Part shown: positions 1-8,112 of the stretch, in pieces
How the letters are laid out: every line of letters starts with the position of its first letter
Position numbering within the stretch: the stretch's first letter is position 1
Origin: Paenibacillus methanolicus
Lineage (GTDB): Bacteria; Bacillota; Bacilli; Paenibacillales; Paenibacillaceae
DNA length: 64,000 nt
Direction: 5' to 3'
Assembly: GCF_008124765.1 (NCBI RefSeq)
Contig: NZ_VNHS01000020.1
Coordinates: 1 to 64,000 of the forward strand
Notes under the pieces: model-generated
What the model was told of the DNA's origin: nothing
The model's input: only the letters and a program-made list of their open reading frames with translations
The model's database searches: none
Position numbers and translations under genes: made by a program

Positions 1-172
1 TATCCGGTATTAGCATTCGTTTCCGAATGTTATCCCGGTCTTACAGGCAGGTTACCTACGTGTTACTCACCCGTCCGCCGCTAACCTTACCCCGAGGGGT
101 AAAGTCCGCTCGACTTGCATGTATTAGGCACGCCGCCAGCGTTCGTCCTGAGCCAGGATCAAACTCTCCATA
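1..172 (-). rRNA. rrs: 16S ribosomal RNA, 5' part only
   Basis: The reverse strand reads the universal 16S start (the AGAGTTTGATCCTGGCTCAG primer site at about 150-170), followed by the conserved GACGAACGCTGGCGGC block. The gene runs leftward out of the window, so only its first ~170 bases are visible. The exact 5' end is approximate. Confidence 0.97.
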
Positions 173-291
173 AAAGAAAGATTGTTTAGCTCATTTCTTA
201 CGTTGACATATATCGCTCATTGTTCAGTTTTCAAGGAACAAGTTTGTTTCGTTTTCTTGCTTGTCCGATCGTTTCTCGCGACCGGAATTAG

Positions 292-321
292 AATATACCA
301 TAGCCCCTTTTGATATTGCAA
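292..321 (-). promoter_or_regulatory. Likely rRNA operon promoter with leader
   Basis: On the reverse strand a TTGCAA -35 (316-321) and TATATT -10 (292-297) are separated by 18 bases, about 120 bases upstream of the 16S start. The leader between them (173-291) contains TGTTCCTTGAAAACTGAA near 222-240, a phrase common in Bacillota rRNA leaders. This assignment is inferred from position and consensus. Confidence 0.55.
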
Positions 322-386
322 CTGTTTTTTCAAAAAAACTTTTCAAACCATCTCTAATGCGCAAACAGTATGATCTGCTTGCATCC

Positions 387-929
387 TTACAGGTCAGGCT
401 TTCTATATAGAAGAATCAAATATATGATCGAGCCGATGAAGCCTGCGGAAGCCGCGATCACCCACGCTATTCCCCCGGCGGTATTGCCTTTATTCAGCTC
501 GATCGTTTCATCGGGCGCGTTCGTTGTTTTGTGAGACAATAAATAGGTCAATTCCTCTCCCGCGGTGTCCGCTCTTTCGGATGGCGAGCAAGTCGGATGC
601 GTCCACTTTCCGCTTTCGTTATCCAAATACAGCAGATACAATTCCTCGTCCGGCGCATTCGTTAACAAGTCGCTCCAATTATCCATAAGAGAAATCGCTC
701 CTGGTTGCATGCCTTTAAAACTTTGCATGACTTGAAAATCCACTCGCTGACCATTCCGTTCCGACTGGACTTGCTTCACGTAGCCGAGCACGACGGCATC
801 ATATTTCGCATATGACTCTTCTATATTCGTCGGCTGCACGCATTTTAACGCATAAACAGATGTCGGGCCTATCACCGTCAAACACCAGGTCAGAATCGCC
901 GCCGCGATACATCGCGCCATCCATTTCAT
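387..929 (-). CDS. Secreted, membrane-anchored NTR/TIMP-like hypothetical protein
   Basis: A protein of about 180 residues. It starts with a signal peptide (KWMARCIAAAILTW core, ending ...SVYA) directly followed by LKCVQP, then a region resembling the small netrin/TIMP-like proteins of Bacilli (YAKYDAVVLGYVKQV), and ends in one membrane helix (GGIAWVIAASAGFIGSIIYLILLY) with a short basic tail. The topology predicts an extracytoplasmic domain held by the C-terminal anchor. The start at 929 is chosen because GGAAGG lies 8 bases upstream; the frame stays open further upstream to 1019. The function is unknown, and the NTR relation rests on the N-terminal Cys and spacing only. It is transcribed away from the arsR-like gene. 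Confidence 0.7.
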   Translation of the reverse strand: MKWMARCIAAAILTWCLTVIGPTSVYALKCVQPTNIEESYAKYDAVVLGYVKQVQSERNGQRVDFQVMQSFKGMQPGAISLMDNWSDLLTNAPDEELYLLYLDNESGKWTHPTCSPSERADTAGEELTYLLSHKTTNAPDETIELNKGNTAGGIAWVIAASAGFIGSIIYLILLYRKPDL

Positions 930-1018
930 CGCATTCACCTTCCTTTGCCGTACTCCCTGGAACAATAGATCGCGGACAGCCACTTGCAAATTCCCGCTTT
1001 CTCTAAGCTTAGTTCCCA

Positions 1019-1047
1019 TTTACACCTATGTAAAGATGTGGTACTGT
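1019..1047 (+). promoter_or_regulatory. Promoter of the ArsR-like gene
   Basis: TTTACA at 1019-1024 and TACTGT at 1042-1047 are spaced by 17 bases. The dyad at 1047-1070 begins at the end of the -10 element, as expected for a repressor covering the transcription start. Confidence 0.5.
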
Positions 1048-1070
1048 TATTTCTATAGTTGTAGAAATAA
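1047..1070. promoter_or_regulatory. Operator dyad 1 (ArsR-type)
   Basis: TTATTTCTA (1047-1055), 6-base spacer, TAGAAATAA (1062-1070): a perfect 9-base inverted repeat. The same arms with the same spacing recur at 1388-1411. The placement suggests autoregulation by the downstream ArsR-like protein (inference). Confidence 0.75.
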
Positions 1071-1093
1071 CCACTACGGCAAGGGTGAGCCCA

Positions 1094-1375
1094 ATGATCG
1101 ACGACCACGCCAACATCCAGCAAGCGGTCAAAATTTATAAAGCGCTCGGCGAACCAACCCGGCTAAAAATCGCGCTCCTGCTTATGGAAGAGCAGAATTT
1201 GTGCTGTTCCGCGATCAACGGCAAGCTGGAATCCGTCGCGGGTTCGACGCTGTCCCATCATTTGAAGCAGCTGACGGAGGCGGGCATCCTGACGCTCCGC
1301 AAAGACGGCACGTATATCTATTATAGCGTCAACCGCGAAATCGCAGAAAAATACGCTCCATATCTTTTGGAGTAA
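1094..1375 (+). CDS. ArsR-family transcriptional repressor
   Basis: About 93 residues, the normal size for the family. It has an ArsR-type winged helix: YKALGEPTRLKIALLLM is the first helix pair, the recognition helix lies in GSTLSHHLKQLTEAGIL, and TLRKDGTYIYYSVN is the wing. NLCCSAIN contains a Cys pair where some ArsR proteins bind metal or redox signals, but no full CxCxxC-type site is evident, so the effector is unknown. The ATG at 1094 is preferred because AAGGG lies 8 bases upstream; a GTG at 1085 overlaps that site. It sits in the same direction as the MFS gene and is flanked by two copies of the same dyad. Confidence 0.9.
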   Translation: MIDDHANIQQAVKIYKALGEPTRLKIALLLMEEQNLCCSAINGKLESVAGSTLSHHLKQLTEAGILTLRKDGTYIYYSVNREIAEKYAPYLLE

Positions 1376-1387
1376 TTTTTTCGCTCG

Positions 1388-1411
1388 TTATTTCTATAAA
1401 TTTAGAAATAT
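1388..1411. promoter_or_regulatory. Operator dyad 2 (ArsR-type)
   Basis: TTATTTCTA (1388-1396), 6-base spacer, TAGAAATAT (1403-1411). This matches operator 1 in sequence and geometry and lies in the 69-base gap before the MFS exporter, so the exporter probably has its own repressed start site. Confidence 0.75.
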
Positions 1412-1444
1412 AGAATTATTGGGACATGGAGAGGAGCAGTCGTA

Positions 1445-2635
1445 ATGTCGAATGCTTGGAAGATCTATATGTTGGCGGCGGTTAGTTTTCTCGTCGGTAC
1501 CTCGGAGTACATTATTGCCGGTATCCTGGACCGGGTCGCTTCCGACATTGGCGTATCGGTCGGAGCCGCGGGTCAGTTAATTACCGTATTCTCGCTCGCT
1601 TATGCGTTCGGCACGCCGGTCTTAATGGCCGTCACGGCTAAGGTCGAACGCAGAAAACTGCTATTCTACGCGCTGGCCGTATTCGTCATCGGCAATGCGA
1701 TGGCCGTCGTTCTGCCGGGATTCGGATTCCTTGTCGCTTCGCGCATCATCCTTGCCGCCAGCACCGGCGTATTCGTCGTCACGGCGCTCACCGTCGCCGC
1801 TAAACTCGCGCCGCCCGACCGTCAAGGAAGCGCGATCGCCACCCTGGTCATGGGCTTCAGCACTTCGCTCATCATCGGCGTTCCGGTGGGCAGAGTTATC
1901 GCCGCCAGCTATGACTGGCGTTTGATTTTCGGCGGCATCGGACTACTGGGCTTGCTCGCGATTCTCGCGATTGCTTATGCCATCCCCAAAACGGAGGGCG
2001 ATGCGCCGATCCCCCTTCGCGATCAGCTGAAGCTGCTCAGGCAGCCCCGCATCGCGGTCGCGCTCTCGATCACGTTCTTCTGGATTGCCGGTTATGCGAT
2101 CGCCTACACGTACATTTCGCCGTTCCTGCTCGACGTAACGGGCATGAGCGAAAATTGGGTTAGCGCGGGCCTGTTCGCGTTCGGCATCGCCAGCCTCATC
2201 GGCTCGAAGCTCGGCGGATGGAGCACCGACCGCCTCGGAGTCCCGCCTACGCTTATCGGGGGCATGCTGCTGCATGCGGTAATGCTAGTCGCCCTCTCGC
2301 TCGCCGCCCATTCGCCTGCGCTCGTGTTCCCACTTCTCATGCTGTGGTCGTTCTCGGCATGGTCTTCGGGTCCCACGCAGCAGTACTATCTTCTGACGCT
2401 TGCCCCCGAGGCTTCCGGCATCATGCTTAGTCTGAACACCTCGGTGCTTCAGCTCGCCATGGCAGCCGGCGCCGGCATCGGCGGGATCGTCACGCAGGAT
2501 GGCTCGCTGCTGTCCGTGACGTGGATCGGGGCCGCCATGGTCACGATCGCCGCCGGGACGGCCGCCCTATCGCTCGGTCTCGCGCGCAGCCGCAAAATCG
2601 CCGCCGCAGAGCAACTTCGCAGAAATAGCGCTTGA
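1445..2635 (+). CDS. MFS efflux transporter, DHA1 family (AraJ/YdhP-like)
   Basis: A 396-residue, all-hydrophobic protein consistent with 12 membrane helices, the usual DHA1 size. The N-terminal region (AAVSFLVGTSEYIIAGIL...IAxDIGVSVGAAGQL pattern) is typical of the AraJ/NepI/YdhP group of drug, sugar or purine exporters. Loop 2-3 carries the degenerate motif AKVERRKLL and helix 5 carries the PVGRVIAASYDWR antiporter-like motif. GGAGAGGAGCAG supplies the ribosome site just before the ATG. It follows the ArsR-like repressor and an operator copy, so induction by the repressor's ligand is likely. The substrate cannot be told from sequence. Confidence 0.9.
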   Translation: MSNAWKIYMLAAVSFLVGTSEYIIAGILDRVASDIGVSVGAAGQLITVFSLAYAFGTPVLMAVTAKVERRKLLFYALAVFVIGNAMAVVLPGFGFLVASRIILAASTGVFVVTALTVAAKLAPPDRQGSAIATLVMGFSTSLIIGVPVGRVIAASYDWRLIFGGIGLLGLLAILAIAYAIPKTEGDAPIPLRDQLKLLRQPRIAVALSITFFWIAGYAIAYTYISPFLLDVTGMSENWVSAGLFAFGIASLIGSKLGGWSTDRLGVPPTLIGGMLLHAVMLVALSLAAHSPALVFPLLMLWSFSAWSSGPTQQYYLLTLAPEASGIMLSLNTSVLQLAMAAGAGIGGIVTQDGSLLSVTWIGAAMVTIAAGTAALSLGLARSRKIAAAEQLRRNSA

Positions 2636-2704
2636 TAGAAACTCCGGCTTCGGGCAAACGAGCACCTAAGATTGACACTTACTCAAGCATGGCGTAAAAA
2701 GCCG

Positions 2705-2745
2705 ACTCACGAGTGCCGCGAACGCGCGATACTCGTGAGTTTTTT
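2705..2745 (+). terminator. Rho-independent terminator after the MFS gene
   Basis: ACTCACGAGT (2705-2714) pairs with ACTCGTGAGT (2731-2740), followed by a run of T. It lies 70 bases after the MFS stop codon. Confidence 0.8.
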
Positions 2746-2841
2746 GCGTTCATGACGCAGGAAGACGGCATGATGTTCGCTTCCGTCGACTCCGGACAGG
2801 TATACTCAAGTTATATTAGAACAGACAAAGGAGGCCCACCC

Positions 2842-3153
2842 ATGGTTGAACGGTACGAATCGGCTCTGACGGAGATGCTCCGCAATTGGAAGACCATGTC
2901 GTCGGCCGAGGAAGAGGAAGCCGAAGAAGCGGCGGAACGATTCGAAGCGTCTTTTTACCGATTCATTGAAGCCTTCCGGGAATGGACCGAAGAACTGAAT
3001 CCGCCGCCGGGGACGATCGACGAGCTACTGGAACTACCTACCGTCCAATCGCTGGCGGAGCGTCTCCCCGCCCCTCTTCTCCTAAACTTCGAGACGGAAG
3101 CCGAGCTAATCGCGGAGCGTCGAATGCGCGAGAAAGAGGAGAACTATGATTAA
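2842..3153 (+). CDS. Small acidic hypothetical protein
   Basis: 103 residues, highly acidic and helical (EEEEAEEAAERFEASFYRFIEAFREW). No signal peptide, membrane helix or known domain was recognised. The start is set by AAAGGAGG at 2827-2834, 7 bases before the ATG; the frame is open further upstream, but that extension runs through the preceding terminator hairpin and is not believable. Its last 8 bases overlap the next gene, so the two are translated from one message. Composition suggests a soluble cytoplasmic protein, and the tight coupling suggests it works with its neighbour. Confidence 0.7.
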   Translation: MVERYESALTEMLRNWKTMSSAEEEEAEEAAERFEASFYRFIEAFREWTEELNPPPGTIDELLELPTVQSLAERLPAPLLLNFETEAELIAERRMREKEENYD

Positions 3154-3643
3154 CGCCGTTGAGCTGAGAAACGTCCTGATTCCGTATGCCGAGAAGGAGC
3201 TGGCCGATGAAGAATCGTTGGAGCGCTGGCTGCGCGCCCTGCTCGTCCAACTGGGGCAGCACCGCGATCGCCAGCCTTCGTTCGAAGATCTCGCTTCATC
3301 CATTCGCCGTTGTCTCGAAACGGAGCCTCACCCCTATGAGCCCGGATGGGAGCTCGGCAAACCGCCCGCTAAAGAAGACGCGCGCGGCGATTATGAGGAT
3401 GCCGAACGAATCCTGCATTTTCAAATCTCGGATTTGCGCAAAATGGAACAGGCCGAACAGCGCCACCGCGAGCATTTTCTCGGCACCACTTCCCGCATGA
3501 CGCATCTATGGAACAACCTTGATCCCGCTTCCTATATCGCAGGCGCCGCATCCGGTCTGGCCGCCGAATATGGGATCGAACCGGACTGCGGATGGGCCGG
3601 CATAGCCCGTTTTCTTGAATTGGGCCGAATTTACGAAGCATAA
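3146..3643 (+). CDS. Hypothetical protein, operon partner of the acidic protein
   Basis: 165 residues, soluble, helical in the first two thirds (DYEDAERILHFQISDLRKMEQAEQRHREHF), with a more hydrophobic C-terminal part (SYIAGAASGLAAEYGIEPDCGWAGIARF). No family was recognised. The ATG overlaps the preceding gene by 8 bases with GAGGAGAACT just upstream, indicating translational coupling. No terminator was seen directly after it, and the TetR promoter begins 170 bases further on. Confidence 0.7.
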   Translation: MINAVELRNVLIPYAEKELADEESLERWLRALLVQLGQHRDRQPSFEDLASSIRRCLETEPHPYEPGWELGKPPAKEDARGDYEDAERILHFQISDLRKMEQAEQRHREHFLGTTSRMTHLWNNLDPASYIAGAASGLAAEYGIEPDCGWAGIARFLELGRIYEA

Positions 3644-3810
3644 GTCGGCATGCGGAGCCGGAGGATAGGGAGCGATGAACGAAGGTGCCGCCTCGCGAAC
3701 GGGCGCTACATATGGTTTCCCGCGAGCGCCCCGAAAAGCATCGGTCTCGCGCGTTTCCTTAGGCCAATCTCCCACACAAGGGAGCGGCATAAAGCAATTG
3801 GATATTTTTG

Positions 3811-3839
3811 TTGACAACGCCGAAATCGCGTTTTATATT
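3811..3839 (+). promoter_or_regulatory. Sigma-A promoter of the TetR gene
   Basis: TTGACA (3811-3816), 17-base spacer, TATATT (3834-3839). It is near-consensus and immediately followed by the operator dyad at 3842-3859. Confidence 0.8.
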
Positions 3840-3841
3840 TT

Positions 3842-3859
3842 ATTTATTAGTCAATAAAT
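3842..3859. promoter_or_regulatory. Operator dyad 1 (TetR)
   Basis: ATTTATT (3842-3848), 4-base spacer, AATAAAT (3853-3859), lying at the expected transcription start. An identical pair of arms with the same spacing occurs at 4536-4553 before the exporter. Confidence 0.75.
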
Positions 3860-3878
3860 GAATGGAAGGACAGCGTAG

Positions 3879-4415
3879 ATGACATCCAAGGAAGAAGTTT
3901 CGCAGAACCGAAAACAGCAGATCCTGGAGGCCGCCGTTTCGCTGTTTGCCGAGTTGGGGTACTACAAGACGACCACGGCCGAAGTCGCCCGCCGCGTCGG
4001 GGTCACGCAGCCTTATGTCTTTCACTTCTTCAAAACGAAGGAAGAGCTGTATCTGGCCGTGCTGGATCAGGCCTCACGGCGGGTCCTCGAAACTTTCTCC
4101 ACGGCCGAGGCCCCGCCGGAGCAGCTGGAGGAGGCTATGGGCGAAGCGTTCGCCCGTCTGCTTGAGAGCCATCGCAACGAAATTTTGCTCGTCATGACGT
4201 CCTTCGCCGCTCCGGAACCGTCGATTCGGGAATACACCCGAGGGGGCTTCGATGCGGTATACGAACGCGTTAAGGCCCGTTTCGAGGAAGCCGGCCTGCC
4301 GGATCCCAGCCGGAAGGCCAGCGAATTCATCGGGCAAGGCATGGTTATCGCGCTCGCCGAAACGCTGCAGCTTCCGAAACTTCTCATCTGGCACGAGCAC
4401 AAAACGTGCGAGTAA
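3879..4415 (+). CDS. TetR/AcrR-family repressor
   Basis: 178 residues. The N-terminal TetR DNA-binding domain is clear: KQQILEAAVSLFAELGYYKTTTAEVARRVGVTQPYVFHFFKTKEELYLAVLDQ, residues about 10-60, including the F-x-E/x-GY and HFFKTKEEL signatures. The C-terminal helical ligand domain is diverse, as usual, so the inducer is unknown. It is followed 160 bases later by a DHA2 exporter in the same direction, with identical dyads upstream of both genes; autorepression plus repression of the exporter is the natural reading. It is slightly shorter than most family members, without an obvious lesion. Confidence 0.92.
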   Translation: MTSKEEVSQNRKQQILEAAVSLFAELGYYKTTTAEVARRVGVTQPYVFHFFKTKEELYLAVLDQASRRVLETFSTAEAPPEQLEEAMGEAFARLLESHRNEILLVMTSFAAPEPSIREYTRGGFDAVYERVKARFEEAGLPDPSRKASEFIGQGMVIALAETLQLPKLLIWHEHKTCE

Positions 4416-4535
4416 CGCCGCGCGGCATTCCCCGAAAAGGCAATGGCACGGTCCGTTGGCAAAATGCTTCGTTTCGAACTTGAAACGCAAACCAATTTGC
4501 TTGCGACCGCGAATTGCCTTCTTTTTCGGACTTCC

Positions 4536-4553
4536 ATTTATTTATCAATAAAT
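4536..4553. promoter_or_regulatory. Operator dyad 2 (TetR)
   Basis: ATTTATT (4536-4542), TATC, AATAAAT (4547-4553): the same arms and spacing as the dyad upstream of the TetR gene, here 21 bases before the exporter start codon. Confidence 0.75.
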
Positions 4554-4574
4554 AATTAGAGGAGTGAGGTAAAC

Positions 4575-5996
4575 ATGTTTACGGGAGCAAGAATTCGCCT
4601 GCTGGCGGTGACGTGCGCAGCTTTGTTCATGGCCATGTTGGATAATTTGGTGCTTGGCGTCGCGCTGCCCTCCATTCAACAGTCATTCGAGGCAAGCCTC
4701 AGCGATCTGCAATGGTTCATGAACGCTTATACGCTGGCGTTCGCCGTCCTTCTCATCCCCTTCAGCATGTTCGGCGAGCGGTTCGGCCGCAAGAAAATGT
4801 TTCTCGTCGGCGTCGTGCTCTTCACGCTCGGCTCCGCCCTCTCCGGGCTTAGCGAAAACGCCATATCGCTCATCCTCTCCCGCGCGCTGCAAGGAATCGG
4901 CGGCGCCGCCATCGTGCCGCTCAGCTTGACGCTCGTGAACGCCGCATTCCCCGCGAACATGCGCGCGGCCGCGCTCGGCATCTGGTCCGGGATTTCCGGA
5001 CTCGGGCTATCCGTCGGACCGCTCGTCGGGGGACTGATCGTCGAAGGCGCCCCTTGGCAGCTCATCTTCTGGATTAACGTTCCGGTCGGGGCGCTAGCCT
5101 TCGCGCTCGGCATGTTCTGGCTTCGAGAGTCGAAGGGCGAGCGCAAGCCGGTCGACGTGCCGGGTATTCTGCTTCTCGGCGTCGGACTGTTCGGCATCAT
5201 ATTCGGTCTCGAGAAAGGCAACGAAGAAGGTTGGGGCTCCGCGCTCGTCGTCGGCTCTATTGCGGGCGGTCTGCTGCTCCTCGTTCTGTTCTATTTCTTG
5301 CAGCGCAATAAACAGCACCCCTTCGTCCGCTTCAGCCTGTTCCGCAGCGGCAAGTACGCCGCGTATATCTTCGCCGGGTTCTGGATGAACGCGGGCATCT
5401 TCGGCGCCATCTTCCTGCTGACGCTGTTCCTTCAGCAAGGGCAGCAGTATTCCGCGCTCGAAGCCGGCGTCCGTACGATGGCATGGACCGGATGCACAAT
5501 GTTAACCGCTCCGCTAGCCGGCTTCGCTGTCGGCCGATTCGGCAATCGGACGCTCCTCGCCTCTGGATTGATTCTCCAAGGACTCGCGCTTGGCGGCTTC
5601 AGCGCGCTGATTCTAAACTTCGGCGTTGATTTCCCGTTCGGCTACCAAGCGCCCTTCATGATGCTCGGCGGAATCGGCATGGGTCTTAGCTTCACGCCGC
5701 TCGCCCACGGCGTGCTCTCCTCCGTGCCGGAAACTTCTTCGGGCGAGGCTAGCGGCGTCAGCAACGCGACCCGCGAGCTGGGCGGCGTCTTCGGCATCGC
5801 GATCGGCGGCCTCATCTTCCAAAGCGGCGGCGCGATCCGCTCCGCCTCCGATTTCGGCGACCATATCGTGCCCGCCCTGCTGAGCAGCGCCGGCATGATT
5901 GCCCTTGGCTTGATCAGCGTGCTGCTGTTCGCCCGATCGCGCGCCGCAAAGGCGGCAAACACCGCTCCGGTGCAGCCGGCGGGGGAAGCTTCCTGA
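4575..5996 (+). CDS. MFS drug exporter, DHA2 (EmrB/QacA) family
   Basis: 473 residues with about 14 predicted membrane helices. Motif D1 in helix 1 reads LDNLVLGVALPSIQ (family consensus LDxTIVNVALP), loop 2-3 has GERFGRKKMFL (motif A), and helix 5 has motif C-like GISGLGLSVGPLVGGLI, which is characteristic of drug/H+ antiporters. The ribosome site GAGGAGTGAGG precedes the ATG. It is controlled, by inference, by the adjacent TetR repressor through the dyad at 4536-4553. Substrate unknown; typical relatives export cationic dyes, antiseptics or antibiotics. Confidence 0.92.
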   Translation: MFTGARIRLLAVTCAALFMAMLDNLVLGVALPSIQQSFEASLSDLQWFMNAYTLAFAVLLIPFSMFGERFGRKKMFLVGVVLFTLGSALSGLSENAISLILSRALQGIGGAAIVPLSLTLVNAAFPANMRAAALGIWSGISGLGLSVGPLVGGLIVEGAPWQLIFWINVPVGALAFALGMFWLRESKGERKPVDVPGILLLGVGLFGIIFGLEKGNEEGWGSALVVGSIAGGLLLLVLFYFLQRNKQHPFVRFSLFRSGKYAAYIFAGFWMNAGIFGAIFLLTLFLQQGQQYSALEAGVRTMAWTGCTMLTAPLAGFAVGRFGNRTLLASGLILQGLALGGFSALILNFGVDFPFGYQAPFMMLGGIGMGLSFTPLAHGVLSSVPETSSGEASGVSNATRELGGVFGIAIGGLIFQSGGAIRSASDFGDHIVPALLSSAGMIALGLISVLLFARSRAAKAANTAPVQPAGEAS

Positions 5997-6087
5997 GCAG
6001 GGTGCAAGCGAGCTGAGGCTTAGGGGCAGTTCGGCACACCCCGCGCGGATCGCGCATCGGGACGAGGTGCCAATAAACTTAAACACG

Positions 6088-6124
6088 AACAGGCTGGCGG
6101 AGATTCTCCGCCAGCCTGTTTCTT
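6088..6124. terminator. Strong bidirectional terminator
   Basis: A 15-base perfect stem: AACAGGCTGGCGGAG (6088-6102) with CTCCGCCAGCCTGTT (6106-6120), loop ATT, then TCTTC. It separates the rightward MFS gene from the leftward peptide transporter operon and can serve both. Confidence 0.85.
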
Positions 6125-6138
6125 CATCGCCAACCAGA

Positions 6139-7119
6139 TTAAATCAACGGAAAATGGCAGGCTACCTGTCTGTCGCCCTCGACCGTGCGCAGCAGCGGCT
6201 CTTCCGAACGGCAACGGTCCTGCACGTAAGGGCAGCGCGTATGGAAACGGCAGCCCGATGGCGGATTCGCCGGGGACGGCACGTCGCCCTCGAGAATGAT
6301 CCGCTCCTTCTTGATGCCCGGCGTCGGAATTGCGGACAGCAGCACTTTTGTGTACGGATGCAGCGGCTTGGCGAACAGATCGTCCGTCGGCGAGACCTCG
6401 ACCATTTTGCCTAGGTACATGACGCCGACCCGGGTAGAGATATGGCGAACGACGTTCAAGCCGTGCGCGATAAATAGATACGTCAATCCGAGTTCCTTCT
6501 GCAGCTTCATCATTAAATTAAGCACCTGCGACTGCACGGACACGTCCAGCGCGGATACCGCCTCGTCGGCGACGATGAACTTCGGCTCGAGCGCAAGCGC
6601 CCTGGCAATGCCGATCCGCTGGCGCTGACCGCCGGAGAATTCATGCGGATACCGGTTGCGCCGGCTCGCGTCGAGACCGACCAGCTCCATTAATTGCACC
6701 ACGCGCTCGTCGATCTCGGCGCCACTCATCCGACGGTGCAGTTTAAGCGGCTCGCCGATCAGGTCGCTGACGAGAAATCGCGGATTGAGCGAGCCCATCG
6801 GATCTTGAAAAATGATCTGCATCTCCTGACGTAGCCGCTGCATCTCCCTTGCGTTCGCCGAGTGGATGTTCTGCCCTTGAAAAATAACTTCGCCGTCCGT
6901 CGCGCTCTTGAGGTTCAACATGACCCGGCCGAGCGTCGACTTGCCGCACCCCGATTCGCCGACGAGCCCGAACGTCTCTCCCTCCCGGATGCCGAACGAA
7001 ATATCGTCCACCGCTTTGACGTTGCCCACGACCCGGCTGAGCAAGCCGCTGCGGATCGGGAAGTATTTCTTCACGTGGCGCGCTTCCACCAAATACGTAT
7101 CTGTCGCTGTCGCGCTCAT
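6139..7119 (-). CDS. Oligopeptide/dipeptide ABC transporter ATP-binding protein (OppF/DppF type)
   Basis: 326 residues with a complete ABC ATPase: Walker A GESGCGKST, Q-loop IIFQDP, signature SGGQRQ, Walker B FIVADEAVSALD and the H-loop His in LFIAHGLNVV. The usual HDLS after the switch His is HGLN here, a small deviation. The C-terminal oligopeptide-transporter extension is present (GCRFHTRCPYVQDRC) with the conserved Cys residues. It is the last gene of the five-gene operon, 3 bases after the upstream ATPase gene. It forms a heterodimer with that protein to energise the DppB/DppC-type permease. Confidence 0.95.
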   Translation of the reverse strand: MSATATDTYLVEARHVKKYFPIRSGLLSRVVGNVKAVDDISFGIREGETFGLVGESGCGKSTLGRVMLNLKSATDGEVIFQGQNIHSANAREMQRLRQEMQIIFQDPMGSLNPRFLVSDLIGEPLKLHRRMSGAEIDERVVQLMELVGLDASRRNRYPHEFSGGQRQRIGIARALALEPKFIVADEAVSALDVSVQSQVLNLMMKLQKELGLTYLFIAHGLNVVRHISTRVGVMYLGKMVEVSPTDDLFAKPLHPYTKVLLSAIPTPGIKKERIILEGDVPSPANPPSGCRFHTRCPYVQDRCRSEEPLLRTVEGDRQVACHFPLI

Positions 7120-7122
7120 CGG

Positions 7123-8112
7123 TCAAGCCCCCTCTTTCGGAAGTTCTTCCAGCCAGCACGCCGCGCGCTGCCCGTTCTTACCCGGCATGAGCGGCGGCTC
7201 CTCCCGGAGGCAGCGGTCCATGACATGCGGGCAGCGGGGATTGAACCTGCAGCCGGTCGGCAAGTCGTTGATGCTCGGGATGGTGCCTTTAATCGTATAC
7301 AGTTCGCCGCCCCGCTCGCCGTCGAGACCCGGGATGGAACGGAGCAAGCCTACGGTGTACGGATGGCTTGGGTTGTGGAATACCTGGTCGACCGTGCCTT
7401 CCTCCACGATCGCTCCCGCGTACATGACCGCGATGCGGTCGGCGATCTCCGCCGCCACGCCCATATCGTGCGTAATGAGCAGGATCGACGTCTTCAGCTC
7501 GCGCTTGAGCTTCGCCAGCAGGTCGAGAATTTGCGCCTGCACCGTCACGTCGAGCGCGGTCGTCGGCTCGTCGGCGATGATGAGCTCCGGATCGCAGGCG
7601 AGCGCCATCGCGATGACGACGCGCTGGCACATGCCGCCGGACATTTCGTGCGGATATTGGTGCGCCCGCATCTCCGGACTCGGGATGCCGACCAGCCGCA
7701 GCATATCGACGGCCTTCGCCCACGCCTGCTTCTCGCCTAGCTTCTTATGGGTACGCAAACTCTCCGCGATCTGCTCGCCCACCTTGAACACCGGATTCAG
7801 CGCGGACATCGGGTCTTGGAAAATCATCGCCATCTTGCTGCCGCGGATGCGCATCATATCCTGTTGCTTCTTGCCGGCGATGTTCTCGCCCTTGAACAAT
7901 ACTTCGCCGCTCTCGATAAAACCGCCCGCGTAATCGATCAGCCGCATGATCGCAAGCGACGTGACGCTCTTCCCGCTGCCGGACTCCCCGACGATGCAGA
8001 GCGTCTGTCCCTGGGCAAGCGACAAGGACACGCGGTCGGTCGCCTTGACGAACCCGTTCTCGGTCTCAAATCCAGCCGTCAGGTTGCGTACTTCCAGTAG
8101 GTTTTGCGTCAT
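7123..8112 (-). CDS. Oligopeptide/dipeptide ABC transporter ATP-binding protein (OppD/DppD type)
   Basis: 329 residues. Walker A GESGSGKS, signature SGGMCQR, Walker B LIIADEPTTALD and H-loop LLITHDMG are all present, as is the C-terminal peptide-transporter extension GCRFNPRCPHVMDRC. The start at 8112 is chosen because MTQNLLEVRNLTAGF is the normal family N-terminus and GGAGGAGG lies upstream; the reading frame is open to 8802, but that part is antisense-free overlap with the permease gene. The start overlaps the permease stop by 4 bases (ATGA), so translation is coupled. Confidence 0.95.
   Translation of the reverse strand: MTQNLLEVRNLTAGFETENGFVKATDRVSLSLAQGQTLCIVGESGSGKSVTSLAIMRLIDYAGGFIESGEVLFKGENIAGKKQQDMMRIRGSKMAMIFQDPMSALNPVFKVGEQIAESLRTHKKLGEKQAWAKAVDMLRLVGIPSPEMRAHQYPHEMSGGMCQRVVIAMALACDPELIIADEPTTALDVTVQAQILDLLAKLKRELKTSILLITHDMGVAAEIADRIAVMYAGAIVEEGTVDQVFHNPSHPYTVGLLRSIPGLDGERGGELYTIKGTIPSINDLPTGCRFNPRCPHVMDRCLREEPPLMPGKNGQRAACWLEELPKEGA

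Noticed and set aside
3675..3857. 60-codon forward frame before the TetR promoter
   Set aside because: It has a poor ribosome site and unlikely composition, and it runs through the TetR promoter and operator.
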